Below are positions 52,610-62,719 of a stretch of 64,000 bases of DNA, piece after piece. The notes under the pieces are model-generated. The model had not been told where the DNA came from, did no database searches, and saw only the letters and a list, made by a program, of their open reading frames with translations. Each line of letters opens with the position of its first letter. Position 1 is the first letter of the stretch. The translations under genes were made by a program, and so were the position numbers. Source of the DNA: Phycisphaerales bacterium (lineage in GTDB: Bacteria > Planctomycetota > Phycisphaerae > Phycisphaerales > UBA1924); assembly GCA_029260295.1 (NCBI GenBank), contig JAJDDN010000008.1, positions 248,001 through 312,000 of the forward strand. Direction: 5' to 3'.

Positions 52610-52963
52610 GGTGATCTCTAAAGGGGAGTTTTATGTGTGAATATGGGGATTTGCTTTTTGGGCTTTGGTGGTTGTTTGGTATGGGGGAACCGATTGGGGT
52701 TGCTTTACGGATAGTATTCCCGTACTGTGGTACTGGCGAAGGTGGTTCGGCAACCAAAGCATATCGCACTTTTTGGGCAGTAGCCCGTCATGATTCCAGC
52801 CGAATCGCACTAAGCCGACAATCCGGCCCTTGTGTCCACCGGGCGATTTGTGTGGACGCTTTGTGCGTTTCGGTCGTTTGACCGATTCGTCGTTCAAATG
52901 TTTGCCAGACGAGGCGGAGTTCTCGCTGGCGCAATCTGGATCAATCCAGAATGGAGTCATGTT
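52610..52963. other. Divergent intergenic region between ridA and the second pseudopilin gene
   Basis: 354 bases without a supported gene. A ribosome site (GGAG, 52953-52956) for the pseudopilin gene is the only element I can place; promoters for both genes should be here. Short self-complementary words occur near 52720-52740 (AGTATTCCCGTACT), of unclear meaning. Confidence 0.4.
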
Positions 52964-54046
<1,083 letters not shown>

Positions 54047-54093
54047 TCTTCTGAGATTTGGGCTCTCCTTTTGAGCTCTCGATTCATATACTG

Positions 54094-54125
54094 AACCCGC
54101 GGCTTTACGGCCGCGGGTTTTTTAT
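54094..54125 (+). terminator. Terminator of the pseudopilin gene
   Basis: CCCGCGGC and GCCGCGGG pair across a short TTTACG loop and are followed by six T. It lies about 50 bases after the stop codon. Confidence 0.9.
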
Positions 54126-54161
54126 TTGAATTGGTTGAGTTGATTGGCCGAGGATTAATCG

Positions 54162-57143
54162 ATGGATAAAGGGTTTATAGATGAACTGAGGGTGTGTTTG
54201 GATGGTGCCGTGCTCACCGATGGGCATAGCCTGGGGTTGTTCAGCACCGATGCGTCGATTTATCAGGTCACGCCGATTGGTGTGGTTGCGGCGGCGACGG
54301 TTGGGGATGCCCGTAAGGCCGTTGAGATTTGCGGGGCTAGTGGAGTGGGGATGCTGCCTCGGGGTGGTGGGACGAGCTTGGCGGGGCAGTGTGTGAATAA
54401 GGCGGTGGTGATCGATGTATCTGGGAGTTGTGACGCGTTGGTATCGGTCGATGTTGAGGGTCGATCGTGCGTGGTCGAGGCGGGGATGACGGTTGATGAT
54501 CTGAATGATCAGATTCGTGGGCATGGATTGTTCTTTGCTCCTGATCCATCTACAGCGAGGCAGGCGACCATTGGGGGGTGCGTTGGGAACAATGCGGCGG
54601 GGGTGCATTCGATTTTGTATGGTCGGACTTCGGAGAATGTGCTGGCGATCGATGCGTGCTTGTGGGACGGGGTGCGGGCTGAGTTTGGGATGGGGAGTGC
54701 GTTAGGCAATGAGCGGGTTATGGGGATCACGCGGGAAGTGGTGGAGATTGTGCGGTCGCATGCGGGGCTGATCCGGGAACGGTATCCCAAGACCTTGCGG
54801 CGGAGCGCGGGGTATCAACTTGATGTGATTCTCGATCAACTTGAAGCGGGGGGCGGGGATCTGGGGAAGGTCAATCTGGCGGATTTGCTGTGCGGGAGCG
54901 AGGGGACATTGGCGATGACGCTTGGGGCGACGCTGAAGCTGTATCCGATCCCGCGGTTCAAGGGGCTAGCGGTTATAGCGTTTGGATCGGTTGATGAGGC
55001 GATCTCGGTTGTTGAGCCGTTGCTTGGGTTGGGACCTGCTGGAGTGGAGTTGCTTGATGATCTGATTCTGGATCTGGCACGGAAGAATCGGGAGCAGTCT
55101 CGGTATGTGGATCTGCTGCCGAGGTTGGAGACGGGGGAGACTCGGGCGGTTTTGTATGTTGAGTTCTTTGGGGATTCGGCGGGGGAGATTGATGAGTGGC
55201 TGGAGAAAGTGCGTGGGGTCGCACGCGGGGGTGCTGTTGAGTTGATTTCTGATGCTGGTGATATGGAGCGGGCTTGGAAGTTGCGGAAGGCGGGAGAGCC
55301 GTTGTTGCATGGGGTTGAGGGGGCGCGGAAGCCTTTGGGGTTTATTGAGGATTGCGCGATTCCGGTGGAGCGGCTCGGGGAGTTTGCGTCGCGGCTCCGG
55401 GGGATTGTTGAGCGGGAGGGGACGGTGGCTTCGTATTATGCGCATGCTTCGGTGGGGGTGTTGCATGTTCGGCCTTTGCTGGATTTGAGAGATCCGAAAG
55501 ATGAAGCGGCGATGCATCGGATTGCATCGGAGTGTGCGGATCTGGCGAAGGAACTCGGGGGGGTGGCTTCTGGGGAGCATGGGGATGGGCGGGCGCGGGG
55601 GCCTGTGCTTGAGCGGTTTATGGGGGCTGAGTTGATGGAAGTGCACCGGGCGATCAAGCGGGTGTTTGATCCCCATGGGCTGATGAATCCGGGGAACATT
55701 GTTTCTCCGGGACCTATTGAATCCATTTCGGTTAATACGAGAGTTCGGCCTGGTTCGACGAACCTGACGATTGATCGTGTTGATACTGGGTTGCGATTTG
55801 ATGACGAGGGTGGGCTGGGTCATGCTGTTGAGATGTGCAATGGGGCGGGGGTGTGTCGAAAGAAGATGAATGGGGTGATGTGTCCTTCGTATCAGGGGAC
55901 GCTCGATGAGCGGCACTCGACGCGCGGGCGGGGGAATGCGTTGCGGCTGGCGATTACGGGGCAGAGCAAGTTCGGCGATGAGGGCGGCGAGGCGCAGTGG
56001 GATGATGCCGAGACGCTCAAGACGCTGGGTCTGTGCTTGAGCTGCAAGGCGTGCAAGACGGAGTGTCCGAGTGGGGTGGATATTGCCAAGCTCAAGAGTG
56101 AGTATTTATGGCAAGGGTATTTGAAGAATGGCGTGCCTTTGAAGGTGCAGGTGTTGTCGCGGGTGCATGTATTGAATCGGTTGGGTTCGTTGATGCCTTG
56201 GTTGAGTAATGCTGTTTCGGCGTTCCCGCCTATGAGGTCGGTTTTGAATCATGGGCTTGGGATTCACGCTGAGCGGTCGCTACCGAGGTTTGCATCGCCG
56301 GTGAAGTCGGTTGCGATTCCGGATGATGATCGGAAGACGGTTGTGGTGGTGTCGGATTCGATGACGACGCACACGGAGCCTGGGATTGTGGGGGCGGCGG
56401 TGGAGGTTCTTGAGCGGTTGGGATATGGGGTTGGAGTGTTGACGGTTTCTGATCTTGGGCGGTCTGCTGTGTCGCAGGGGCATCTTGGGTTTGCAAAGAA
56501 GGATGGGGAGCGGTCGCTGGGGCTGATCGATTCGTTTATTGGTGGGGTTGAGGTTGAAGGGGTGCTGTTTATTGAGCCCTCAGCGTTGTCGGTAGTGATG
56601 GATGAGTGGGGGGATCTAGTAGGTGATGAATGCCTTGAGAAATTGAGGCGATTAAAGGCGATGGCAAGATTGGTGGAGGATTTTGTTGGTACCCGATGGG
56701 ATGAGCATCCGAATCGTGTTGAGATCAGAGCTGTAGATCAACAGGGGATTGTGGTGCACACGCATTGTCATCAGAAATCGCTGTGGGGGAGCGAGACGAC
56801 GATGGGGGTGTTTGAAAGGGTTGGCGCACGGGCTGAGCTGATCGATGCGGGGTGCTGTGGGATGGCGGGTGCATTTGGGTTTATGGAAGAGAAGTTTGAT
56901 TTGTCGATGAAGATCGGGGAGCAGCGTTTGATGCCCGCGGTTCGCGGGCGGGAGGATGGGGCGATTGTTGTGGCCGGGGGGACATCTTGTAGGCATCAGA
57001 TATTTGATGCAACGGGGGCGCGGGCATTGCATCCGATTGAGGCGGTTGCGAAGCTTATTGGGGGTTCGTTAGATCGGGGCGTGGATTTCGTGGGCGATTG
57101 TGCGGATAAGGTTGGCGGCTTTGGTCCACTGGGTGCCTGTTGA
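54162..57143 (+). CDS. FAD-linked oxidase / Fe-S protein fusion (D-2-hydroxyacid dehydrogenase type)
   Basis: A 993-residue fusion like E. coli YdiJ. Residues 1-530 form a glycolate oxidase/VAO-type FAD domain with LPRGGGTSLAGQ and TIGGCVGNNAAG binding FAD, and EHGDGRARGP near the end. Residues 560-670 hold an iron-sulfur ferredoxin domain with the cluster set CLSCKACKTECP preceded by a CNGAGVCRKK...CPSY set. Residues 700-960 form a GlpC-like part with CHQKSL and DAGCCGMAGAFG cysteine motifs. It would oxidise a D-2-hydroxyacid (lactate or 2-hydroxyglutarate are plausible). Its last 75 bases overlap the oppositely oriented moxR gene. Confidence 0.85.
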   Translation: MDKGFIDELRVCLDGAVLTDGHSLGLFSTDASIYQVTPIGVVAAATVGDARKAVEICGASGVGMLPRGGGTSLAGQCVNKAVVIDVSGSCDALVSVDVEGRSCVVEAGMTVDDLNDQIRGHGLFFAPDPSTARQATIGGCVGNNAAGVHSILYGRTSENVLAIDACLWDGVRAEFGMGSALGNERVMGITREVVEIVRSHAGLIRERYPKTLRRSAGYQLDVILDQLEAGGGDLGKVNLADLLCGSEGTLAMTLGATLKLYPIPRFKGLAVIAFGSVDEAISVVEPLLGLGPAGVELLDDLILDLARKNREQSRYVDLLPRLETGETRAVLYVEFFGDSAGEIDEWLEKVRGVARGGAVELISDAGDMERAWKLRKAGEPLLHGVEGARKPLGFIEDCAIPVERLGEFASRLRGIVEREGTVASYYAHASVGVLHVRPLLDLRDPKDEAAMHRIASECADLAKELGGVASGEHGDGRARGPVLERFMGAELMEVHRAIKRVFDPHGLMNPGNIVSPGPIESISVNTRVRPGSTNLTIDRVDTGLRFDDEGGLGHAVEMCNGAGVCRKKMNGVMCPSYQGTLDERHSTRGRGNALRLAITGQSKFGDEGGEAQWDDAETLKTLGLCLSCKACKTECPSGVDIAKLKSEYLWQGYLKNGVPLKVQVLSRVHVLNRLGSLMPWLSNAVSAFPPMRSVLNHGLGIHAERSLPRFASPVKSVAIPDDDRKTVVVVSDSMTTHTEPGIVGAAVEVLERLGYGVGVLTVSDLGRSAVSQGHLGFAKKDGERSLGLIDSFIGGVEVEGVLFIEPSALSVVMDEWGDLVGDECLEKLRRLKAMARLVEDFVGTRWDEHPNRVEIRAVDQQGIVVHTHCHQKSLWGSETTMGVFERVGARAELIDAGCCGMAGAFGFMEEKFDLSMKIGEQRLMPAVRGREDGAIVVAGGTSCRHQIFDATGARALHPIEAVAKLIGGSLDRGVDFVGDCADKVGGFGPLGAC

Positions 57144-58007
57144 GGGGCCACCGATGACGAGGCGGTGGGCGCATACGGGGACGAGGAGCTGGTAGACATC
57201 GTCGGGTGTGACATGGTCTCGGCCTTGGATCCATGCCCATGAGCGGGCGGCTTGGGCGAGGGCGAGTGAGCCTCGGGGGGAGATGCCGACATCGATTTCG
57301 TCTGAGTCGCGGGTGGCGCGGGCGAAGTCGACGATGTATTTTTTGACCGGGTCGCTGAGATGAATGTCGTCAATGACGCTTTGAATTTCGCAGACCTGGT
57401 CGGCGTGGATGACGGGCTTGAGGCCTTCGAGCATGGTGTGGGATGGGCGGAGTTCGAGGAGTTCTTGTTCGCTCTGTTCGTCTGGGTAGCCGAGTGAGAT
57501 TCTCATGAGGAAGCGGTCGAGCTGGTTTTCTGGGAGGGGGTAGGTTCCTAGGAAGTCGTTTGGGTTTTGGGTGGCGACGACCATGAAGGGGTCGGGGAGT
57601 TTGTGTTGTTTGCCATCCATGGAGACCTGGCCTTCGCTCATGGCTTCGAGGAGGGCGGACTGGGTTCTTGGGCTGGTGCGATTGATTTCATCGGCGAGGA
57701 CGATGCTGGCGAATATTGGCCCTTGCTGAAATCGCATTTCTCCGGAGTCTCTTGAGAGGATTGCGTAGCCAAGCAGGTCGGCGGGCATCATGTCAGGGGT
57801 GAGCTGGACTCGTGAGAAGGATGCGTCGATGGATTTGGCGAGTGAGGAGGCGAGGAGCGTTTTGCCTACGCCTGGTACATCTTCGAGGAGTGCGTGGCCT
57901 CTGGCGAGGAGACAGCAGAGGAGTTGGTCTATCGAGCCTGAGGATCCGAGGTAGACGGATTGGATTTGATTGCGGAGTGATTCGAGGAATGTATGGTTAT
58001 TGGTCAT
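57069..58007 (-). CDS. MoxR-family AAA+ ATPase
   Basis: A 312-residue ATPase of the MoxR group. Walker A EDVPGVGKT, Walker B IVLADEINR, sensor VATQNPNDFLGTYPLPE and the arginine-finger region DRFLMRISLGYPDE are clear, as is the lid ISPRGSLALAQAARSWA. MoxR proteins act with VWA-domain proteins as chaperones for assembly of complexes. A VWA protein occurs in this window at 62720-63754 but not adjacent. The 3' end overlaps the convergent oxidase gene by 75 bases. Confidence 0.92.
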   Translation of the reverse strand: MTNNHTFLESLRNQIQSVYLGSSGSIDQLLCCLLARGHALLEDVPGVGKTLLASSLAKSIDASFSRVQLTPDMMPADLLGYAILSRDSGEMRFQQGPIFASIVLADEINRTSPRTQSALLEAMSEGQVSMDGKQHKLPDPFMVVATQNPNDFLGTYPLPENQLDRFLMRISLGYPDEQSEQELLELRPSHTMLEGLKPVIHADQVCEIQSVIDDIHLSDPVKKYIVDFARATRDSDEIDVGISPRGSLALAQAARSWAWIQGRDHVTPDDVYQLLVPVCAHRLVIGGPSTGTQWTKAANLIRTIAHEIHAPI

Positions 58008-58119
58008 GTGTGTCCCTGTATATTCGGAGAACAATACGCCTGGAAGTCGGGTTTGGGTGCATTGATGTGGGAAATGGTGGTATGCTGGTTGTTCGTCACT
58101 CGAATGTTGTGGGAGTGGA

Positions 58120-59097
58120 ATGAGCCATAGTGGTCCAGATGGTGTGGTCCCGGACAAGCCGGGCGTGGAGATGATTGCTCGGCAGTTGACCGGGGAGTTG
58201 ATCTGTATTGGCTGCGGGTACAACCTGCGGGGGTTGTCAATTCGTGGGGTGTGCCCGGAATGCGAGATGTCGATTCGTGCGACTTTGCTTGGGATTGTTG
58301 ATCCGCAGGCCGAGGAACTTGAAGATCTGAATATGCCTGGGCTGAGTGCTTATGGGATTCTGTTGTGGAGCTTTGGGGCGTTGGTGGCGTGTCTTGCGGT
58401 TTGGGTGCTGCGGATCGATGAGATTGTGCGGGCCAAGTCGAATGTGAATCTTGGGCTTATTGGATGGGTGAGTATGGTGGGATTGATTGCGTTGATTTTG
58501 TCTGGTGTGGGGGCGCTGACGATGATTCGGCCGTACCGGCATATGGGGCGATGGGTGTCGATGCGGGCGGCGATTGGGGTTTCTTCGTATATCCCTGTGG
58601 CGTTGGTGTACGCGGTGATTTACCGTGGGTTTGATCAGTCTGCTTCGATGCGGTTGATTAATCCGGGATCTGAGTATCTTGATCGTTCGGTATTGCGGCT
58701 GGGGATGTTTGCGGGAGTGGTTGTGATTGTCTGGGGGATTCGGCCCAATGCGCTCAAACTGGCGATGAGGTCGGTGATTGTGCGGACCGGACGGGTGGAT
58801 CGGCAGTCGATTTATGCGGTGCTTGCGTCGTTCGGGGTTGCGGCGGTTGGGGATGCATTTAATATCATCGGTATTTTGAGTGGTGGAAAGGGTGGGGTTG
58901 GCGGGGTGGTTGGGGACCTGCTGATGCAGCTGCATGTGGTTCTTGTGGCTCTGGGATCGGTGCTTATCACGCTTGGGCTGGTGAATATTGTTGTGGATAC
59001 AGTGCGTCTAAGGCCTGTGCTGATGCACAAGGGGGTTGGATTGAGCGATGTCTTTGAGACGAATCGTGAAAAAGACGCTCGGCAGGGTGGTTCGTGA
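58120..59097 (+). CDS. Zinc-ribbon membrane protein, unknown function
   Basis: 325 residues. An N-terminal rubredoxin-like knuckle (CIGCGYNLRG...CPECEM, residues 29-47) is followed by about seven hydrophobic helices. The phrase CGYNLRGLS is very common at the N-terminus of planctomycete membrane proteins of unknown role. A GGGAG ribosome site precedes the ATG. It diverges from moxR across a 112-base gap. Confidence 0.6.
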   Translation: MSHSGPDGVVPDKPGVEMIARQLTGELICIGCGYNLRGLSIRGVCPECEMSIRATLLGIVDPQAEELEDLNMPGLSAYGILLWSFGALVACLAVWVLRIDEIVRAKSNVNLGLIGWVSMVGLIALILSGVGALTMIRPYRHMGRWVSMRAAIGVSSYIPVALVYAVIYRGFDQSASMRLINPGSEYLDRSVLRLGMFAGVVVIVWGIRPNALKLAMRSVIVRTGRVDRQSIYAVLASFGVAAVGDAFNIIGILSGGKGGVGGVVGDLLMQLHVVLVALGSVLITLGLVNIVVDTVRLRPVLMHKGVGLSDVFETNREKDARQGGS

Positions 59098-59132
59098 AAC
59101 CGGGGCGTGATATTTACTTACAATAATGTATA

Positions 59133-59146
59133 CGCACGATCGTGCG
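59133..59146. promoter_or_regulatory. 14-bp perfect palindrome upstream of sppA
   Basis: CGCACGATCGTGCG lies 77 bases before the sppA start within a 125-base AT-rich gap. The symmetry and position suit a repressor or activator binding site; the binding protein is unknown. Confidence 0.35.
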
Positions 59147-59222
59147 GTGGTACTGAATATGGATTTCAATGAGTACAGGCAGTATTTGGCTTGTACATAC
59201 ACAGTAGAGAAAAGGATTCTCA

Positions 59223-61007
59223 ATGCAAAGTTCACAGAATACACGGCGGGCATTGGTAGGTTTGGCTGGGTTGGTTACGGCGATGGGTTCTGCGGCCGCG
59301 GCTGAGGATCAGGTTTCATTGGCGGTGCTGGAGATCAGCGGGGTGCCTGTGGAGCATGACGCGGGGATGGCGTGGCTTGGGGATGGAGCCGATACATTGC
59401 TTGGGCTCGTGAACACGATTGATACGCTCGCGTTTGACGAAGAGTTTGATGGGCTTGTGATCCGGCTCAAGGACGCGGGGTTTGGGATAACACAGGTTGA
59501 AGAACTCGGCCAGGCATTGGAGCGGTACAAGGATGAGGGAAAGAAGGTTCACATCTTCTCTGAGGGGTATGACACTGGTGGGCTGATGCTTGCGAGTTAT
59601 GCCGACGAGGTGATGCTGCAGGCTGGTGGGTATGTGTCGTTCCCGGGGATGCACATGGAGGAGATGTACCTCGCTGATATGTTTGAATGGGTTGGGGTCA
59701 AGGCACAGATGGTGCAGGTTGGTGATTACAAAGGGGCCAACGAGACGGCGACGCGGTCGGGGCCATCGGCGCAGTGGGATCAGAATATTTCATCGTTGCT
59801 TGATGGGATGTATGACAATATGCGTTCGATCATGATGGATGGGCGTGGCCTGAGTGGGCCTGAACTCGATGAGGCGATGGTTGTTGCATGGGCGGCTTCT
59901 GGGGCTGAGGCCGTTGAAGTTGATCTAGTTGACGAAGTCGTTGATTTGCCTGAGTTGAAGGATCATCTTTCAGAGTTTTATGATGCTGAGGTTTCGTGGG
60001 TGACCAATCCGTACGCGATCGATGGGCCATCGATGGATATGTCGAATCCGTTCGCGTTCTTTAGCATGATGTCGCAACAGGGCGGGGTGCAGGTTGATCA
60101 TCCGACGATCGCGGTGCTCCACATCAACGGCGTGATTGTTGATGGTGACTCTGGTGGGGGCGGGATGTTCGGGGGCGGGGATCAGGTTGGGTCGCGGACG
60201 ATCCGGAACGCGATCGAGCAGATTATCAAGGAAGACCTGATCCAGGGTGTCGTGATCCGCGTGGATTCACCTGGTGGGTCGGCGATTGCATCAGAGATTA
60301 TGTGGCAGGGGATTCGGCGGCTCAAAGAGCACAAGCCTGTGTGGGTTTCGGTGGGCGGGATGGCCGCGTCCGGTGGGTATTATGTGCTCGTTGGTGGCGA
60401 GAAGGTGTATGTGAATCCTTCGAGTATCGTTGGCTCAATCGGTGTGGTTGGCGGCAAGTACGCGATTGGTGATGTCTACGAGCGGCTGCATCTAAACATT
60501 GTTGAGCGTTCGCGTGGTCCGGTTGCTGGTCTGTTTGGGACGGGGATCTGGGACGAGTCGCAGATTAAGTTGATCCGCGATGAGATGACTGATACATATA
60601 ATCTGTTTACTTCGCGGGTTGAGGCTGGGCGTGATGGGATTGTGCTTGGGGAGACCGCTGAGGGGCGTTTGTTTGTGGGGTCCGATGCGATTGGTCTGAA
60701 GATGGCTGATGAGATCGGTGGGCTTGATGATGCGATTAACGATCTTGCTGACGAACTTGATTTGATTGACTTTGATGTTGCGAACTATCCTGCTCCGCCG
60801 AGCTTTGAGAGCATGATCCAGGAGATGATTGGTGGGTTTATTCAGGCACCGGGTGTTGCTATTGGGCAATCTCAGATTGAGATCACACTCCGGGCATTGC
60901 TCGGTGAATCACGGTACTTGTCTGTGGTTGACGAACTCAATGGGATCATGCTGATGCGTGATGAGCCGGTTCTTCTGATGAATCCACGGGCGCTGATCAT
61001 TCGCTGA
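59223..61007 (+). CDS. sppA: Signal peptide peptidase SppA, long form
   Basis: A 594-residue S49 serine peptidase with two homologous halves, as in the 67-kDa enterobacterial type. It has a predicted cleavable signal or N-terminal anchor (LVGLAGLVTAMGSAAAA). The first half supplies the catalytic Lys in VQVGDYKGANE. The second half has the nucleophilic Ser in VGGMAASGGYYVL, with the conserved VNPSSIVGSIGVV. It degrades cleaved signal peptides at the membrane or periplasmic face. An AAAGGA ribosome site precedes the ATG, and a strong hairpin follows the stop. Confidence 0.88.
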   Translation: MQSSQNTRRALVGLAGLVTAMGSAAAAEDQVSLAVLEISGVPVEHDAGMAWLGDGADTLLGLVNTIDTLAFDEEFDGLVIRLKDAGFGITQVEELGQALERYKDEGKKVHIFSEGYDTGGLMLASYADEVMLQAGGYVSFPGMHMEEMYLADMFEWVGVKAQMVQVGDYKGANETATRSGPSAQWDQNISSLLDGMYDNMRSIMMDGRGLSGPELDEAMVVAWAASGAEAVEVDLVDEVVDLPELKDHLSEFYDAEVSWVTNPYAIDGPSMDMSNPFAFFSMMSQQGGVQVDHPTIAVLHINGVIVDGDSGGGGMFGGGDQVGSRTIRNAIEQIIKEDLIQGVVIRVDSPGGSAIASEIMWQGIRRLKEHKPVWVSVGGMAASGGYYVLVGGEKVYVNPSSIVGSIGVVGGKYAIGDVYERLHLNIVERSRGPVAGLFGTGIWDESQIKLIRDEMTDTYNLFTSRVEAGRDGIVLGETAEGRLFVGSDAIGLKMADEIGGLDDAINDLADELDLIDFDVANYPAPPSFESMIQEMIGGFIQAPGVAIGQSQIEITLRALLGESRYLSVVDELNGIMLMRDEPVLLMNPRALIIR

Positions 61008-61024
61008 TCATCTCAATGGTAATG

Positions 61025-61070
61025 AAAAAACAGCGGGCCGATCTTGATGATCGGCCCGCTTGTCATTTTT
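61025..61070. terminator. Bidirectional terminator between sppA and frr
   Basis: A perfect 12-bp stem (61032-61043 with 61049-61060) and five-base loop have an A-run on the left (61025-61030) and a T-run on the right, so it can stop both converging genes. Confidence 0.92.
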
Positions 61071-61109
61071 GCAGCCCACGCTGATGGGCGTGATCTTTAC
61101 TTTGGGGGG

Positions 61110-61682
61110 TTAGACGGCCATGATCTCTGTTGATTTTTTGGTCATGTTGGTGTCGATCTGGCCTTCGTACTTTTTGAGGAGGTCCTGGATCTCGTCTTTG
61201 AGGGTTGAGATGTCGTCTTCGCCGTAGTGGGTACCGGCTTGTTTGGCGAGGGTGTCGGCATGCTTGTTGGCGTCGCGGCGGGCGTTGCGCATGACGATTT
61301 TTTGTTCTTCGCCGACCTTTTTGGCCTGCGCGACCAGTTGCTTGCGGCGATCTGTAGTTAGGGATGGAATGTTGATCCGGATCTGCTTGTCTTCGACCAT
61401 TGGGTTGACGCCTAGATTGGCTTCTTCGATGGCTTGGCGGATGGCACCGACGGAGGAAGCGTCGAAGGGTTTGATGAGGAGTTGGGTGGCTTCCGGGACT
61501 GAAACGACGGCAAGGGATTTGAGGTCGGTTGGGGAGCCGTAGTACTCGACCTTGATGAACTCAACCATTGCTGGTGAGGCGCGTCCGGCGCGGATGCCTT
61601 TGAGCTCGGCGGCAAGGTAGTCTGCGGCCTTGGTCATGTGTTCTTCGGCTTCGAGGAGGATGGTGTCTGGGTCGGTGCTCAT
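61110..61682 (-). CDS. frr: Ribosome recycling factor
   Basis: A 190-residue protein that splits post-termination ribosomes with EF-G. LKGIRAGRASPAMVEFIKVEYYGS is split over the conserved hinge, and INIPSLTTDRRKQLVAQAKK with RNARRDANK matches domain I. The ATG at 61682 is chosen because the longer upstream frame is out of the conserved region. It follows pyrH after 44 bases in the usual pyrH-frr pair; tsf and rpsB are not upstream here. Confidence 0.96.
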   Translation of the reverse strand: MSTDPDTILLEAEEHMTKAADYLAAELKGIRAGRASPAMVEFIKVEYYGSPTDLKSLAVVSVPEATQLLIKPFDASSVGAIRQAIEEANLGVNPMVEDKQIRINIPSLTTDRRKQLVAQAKKVGEEQKIVMRNARRDANKHADTLAKQAGTHYGEDDISTLKDEIQDLLKKYEGQIDTNMTKKSTEIMAV

Positions 61683-61726
61683 GGTGGTGTCTCCGTCTAT
61701 TTGATTTGTGCAATCTGGGAGGGATT

Positions 61727-62479
61727 CTATGCGGTCTGTGTGGTTGATTCTTTGGTGGTCAGGAGGGTGCCGATGGGTTCGCCTTCCATGACCTTTCGGA
61801 TGTTGCCTGGGATTTTGAAGTCGAAGACGAGGAGCGGGATGTTGCGTTCCTGGCACATGGTCAGGGCGGTCATGTCCATGACACCGAGGCGTTTTTCGAG
61901 TGCTTCTTCGAAGGTGAGGGAGTCGTAGCGGGTGGCGGTGGGGTCTTTGTGAGGGTCTGCGGTGTAGACGCCGTCGACTTTGGTGGCCTTGAGGAGGATT
62001 TCACAGTCGAGTTCGGTGGCTCTGAGCGAGGCGCAGGTGTCGGTGGTGAAGAAGGGGTTGCCGGTGCCTGCGGCGAGGATAACGACGCGGCCTTTCTCGA
62101 GGTGGCGTATGGCGCGGCCTCGGATGAAGGGTTCGGCTACGGCTCGGATGTCCAGGGCGGACATGACTCTGGAATCGATGCCGATGGAGTCGAGTTTTTC
62201 TTTGAGGGCTACGGCGTTCATGACGGTGCCGAGCATGCCCATGTAGTCTGCGGTGGCTTGCTGGATGTCGCCCGATTTGGCGAGCTCGGCGCCGCGGATG
62301 ATGTTCCCCCCGCCAACGACGACGGCGATTTGGGTTCCAGTTTGGGCTGCGGACTTGATTTCATTGGCGATGGAGTTGAGTTCTTCTGTGGAGATCCCGA
62401 AGCCTCCGGGGGAGCAGAAGGCTTCTCCTGAGAGTTTGAGGAGGACGCGGCTGGGTTTGGGTCGCTTGGCTTTGGACAT
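61727..62479 (-). CDS. pyrH: UMP kinase
   Basis: A 250-residue hexameric kinase that phosphorylates UMP to UDP. RVLLKLSGEAF, VVVGGGNIIRG, DYMGMLGTVMNAVAL and GTGNPFFTTDTCASLRA are diagnostic. The ATG at 62479 has GGAG six bases upstream. The gene heads the pyrH-frr pair; no elongation factor Ts gene lies upstream, where a VWA protein gene diverges. Confidence 0.97.
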   Translation of the reverse strand: MSKAKRPKPSRVLLKLSGEAFCSPGGFGISTEELNSIANEIKSAAQTGTQIAVVVGGGNIIRGAELAKSGDIQQATADYMGMLGTVMNAVALKEKLDSIGIDSRVMSALDIRAVAEPFIRGRAIRHLEKGRVVILAAGTGNPFFTTDTCASLRATELDCEILLKATKVDGVYTADPHKDPTATRYDSLTFEEALEKRLGVMDMTALTMCQERNIPLLVFDFKIPGNIRKVMEGEPIGTLLTTKESTTQTA

Positions 62480-62719
62480 GGTTGCTCCGGGCGTTGTTCT
62501 GGATCGGTGGATTGAACACCTTGGAAGGGTGATCGTCAACCGATTGGGGATGTATTTGATCGGAATGAACAAGAACCGGAGGGGCTGGCGTACGAATGGT
62601 TCAGAAAGGTGGGGGATTGGCTGTGCCAATTGTGCAAGGGGGGGCGATATTGGGTATTGTGAACAGCAGATTGACGATCAATTTTGACGGGCTGAAAGGA
62701 ATCGGCTCAGGACGGGACA

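Noticed and set aside
58008-58119. Small ORFs in the moxR divergent gap
   Set aside because: They are 5' extensions of neighbouring frames without ribosome sites.
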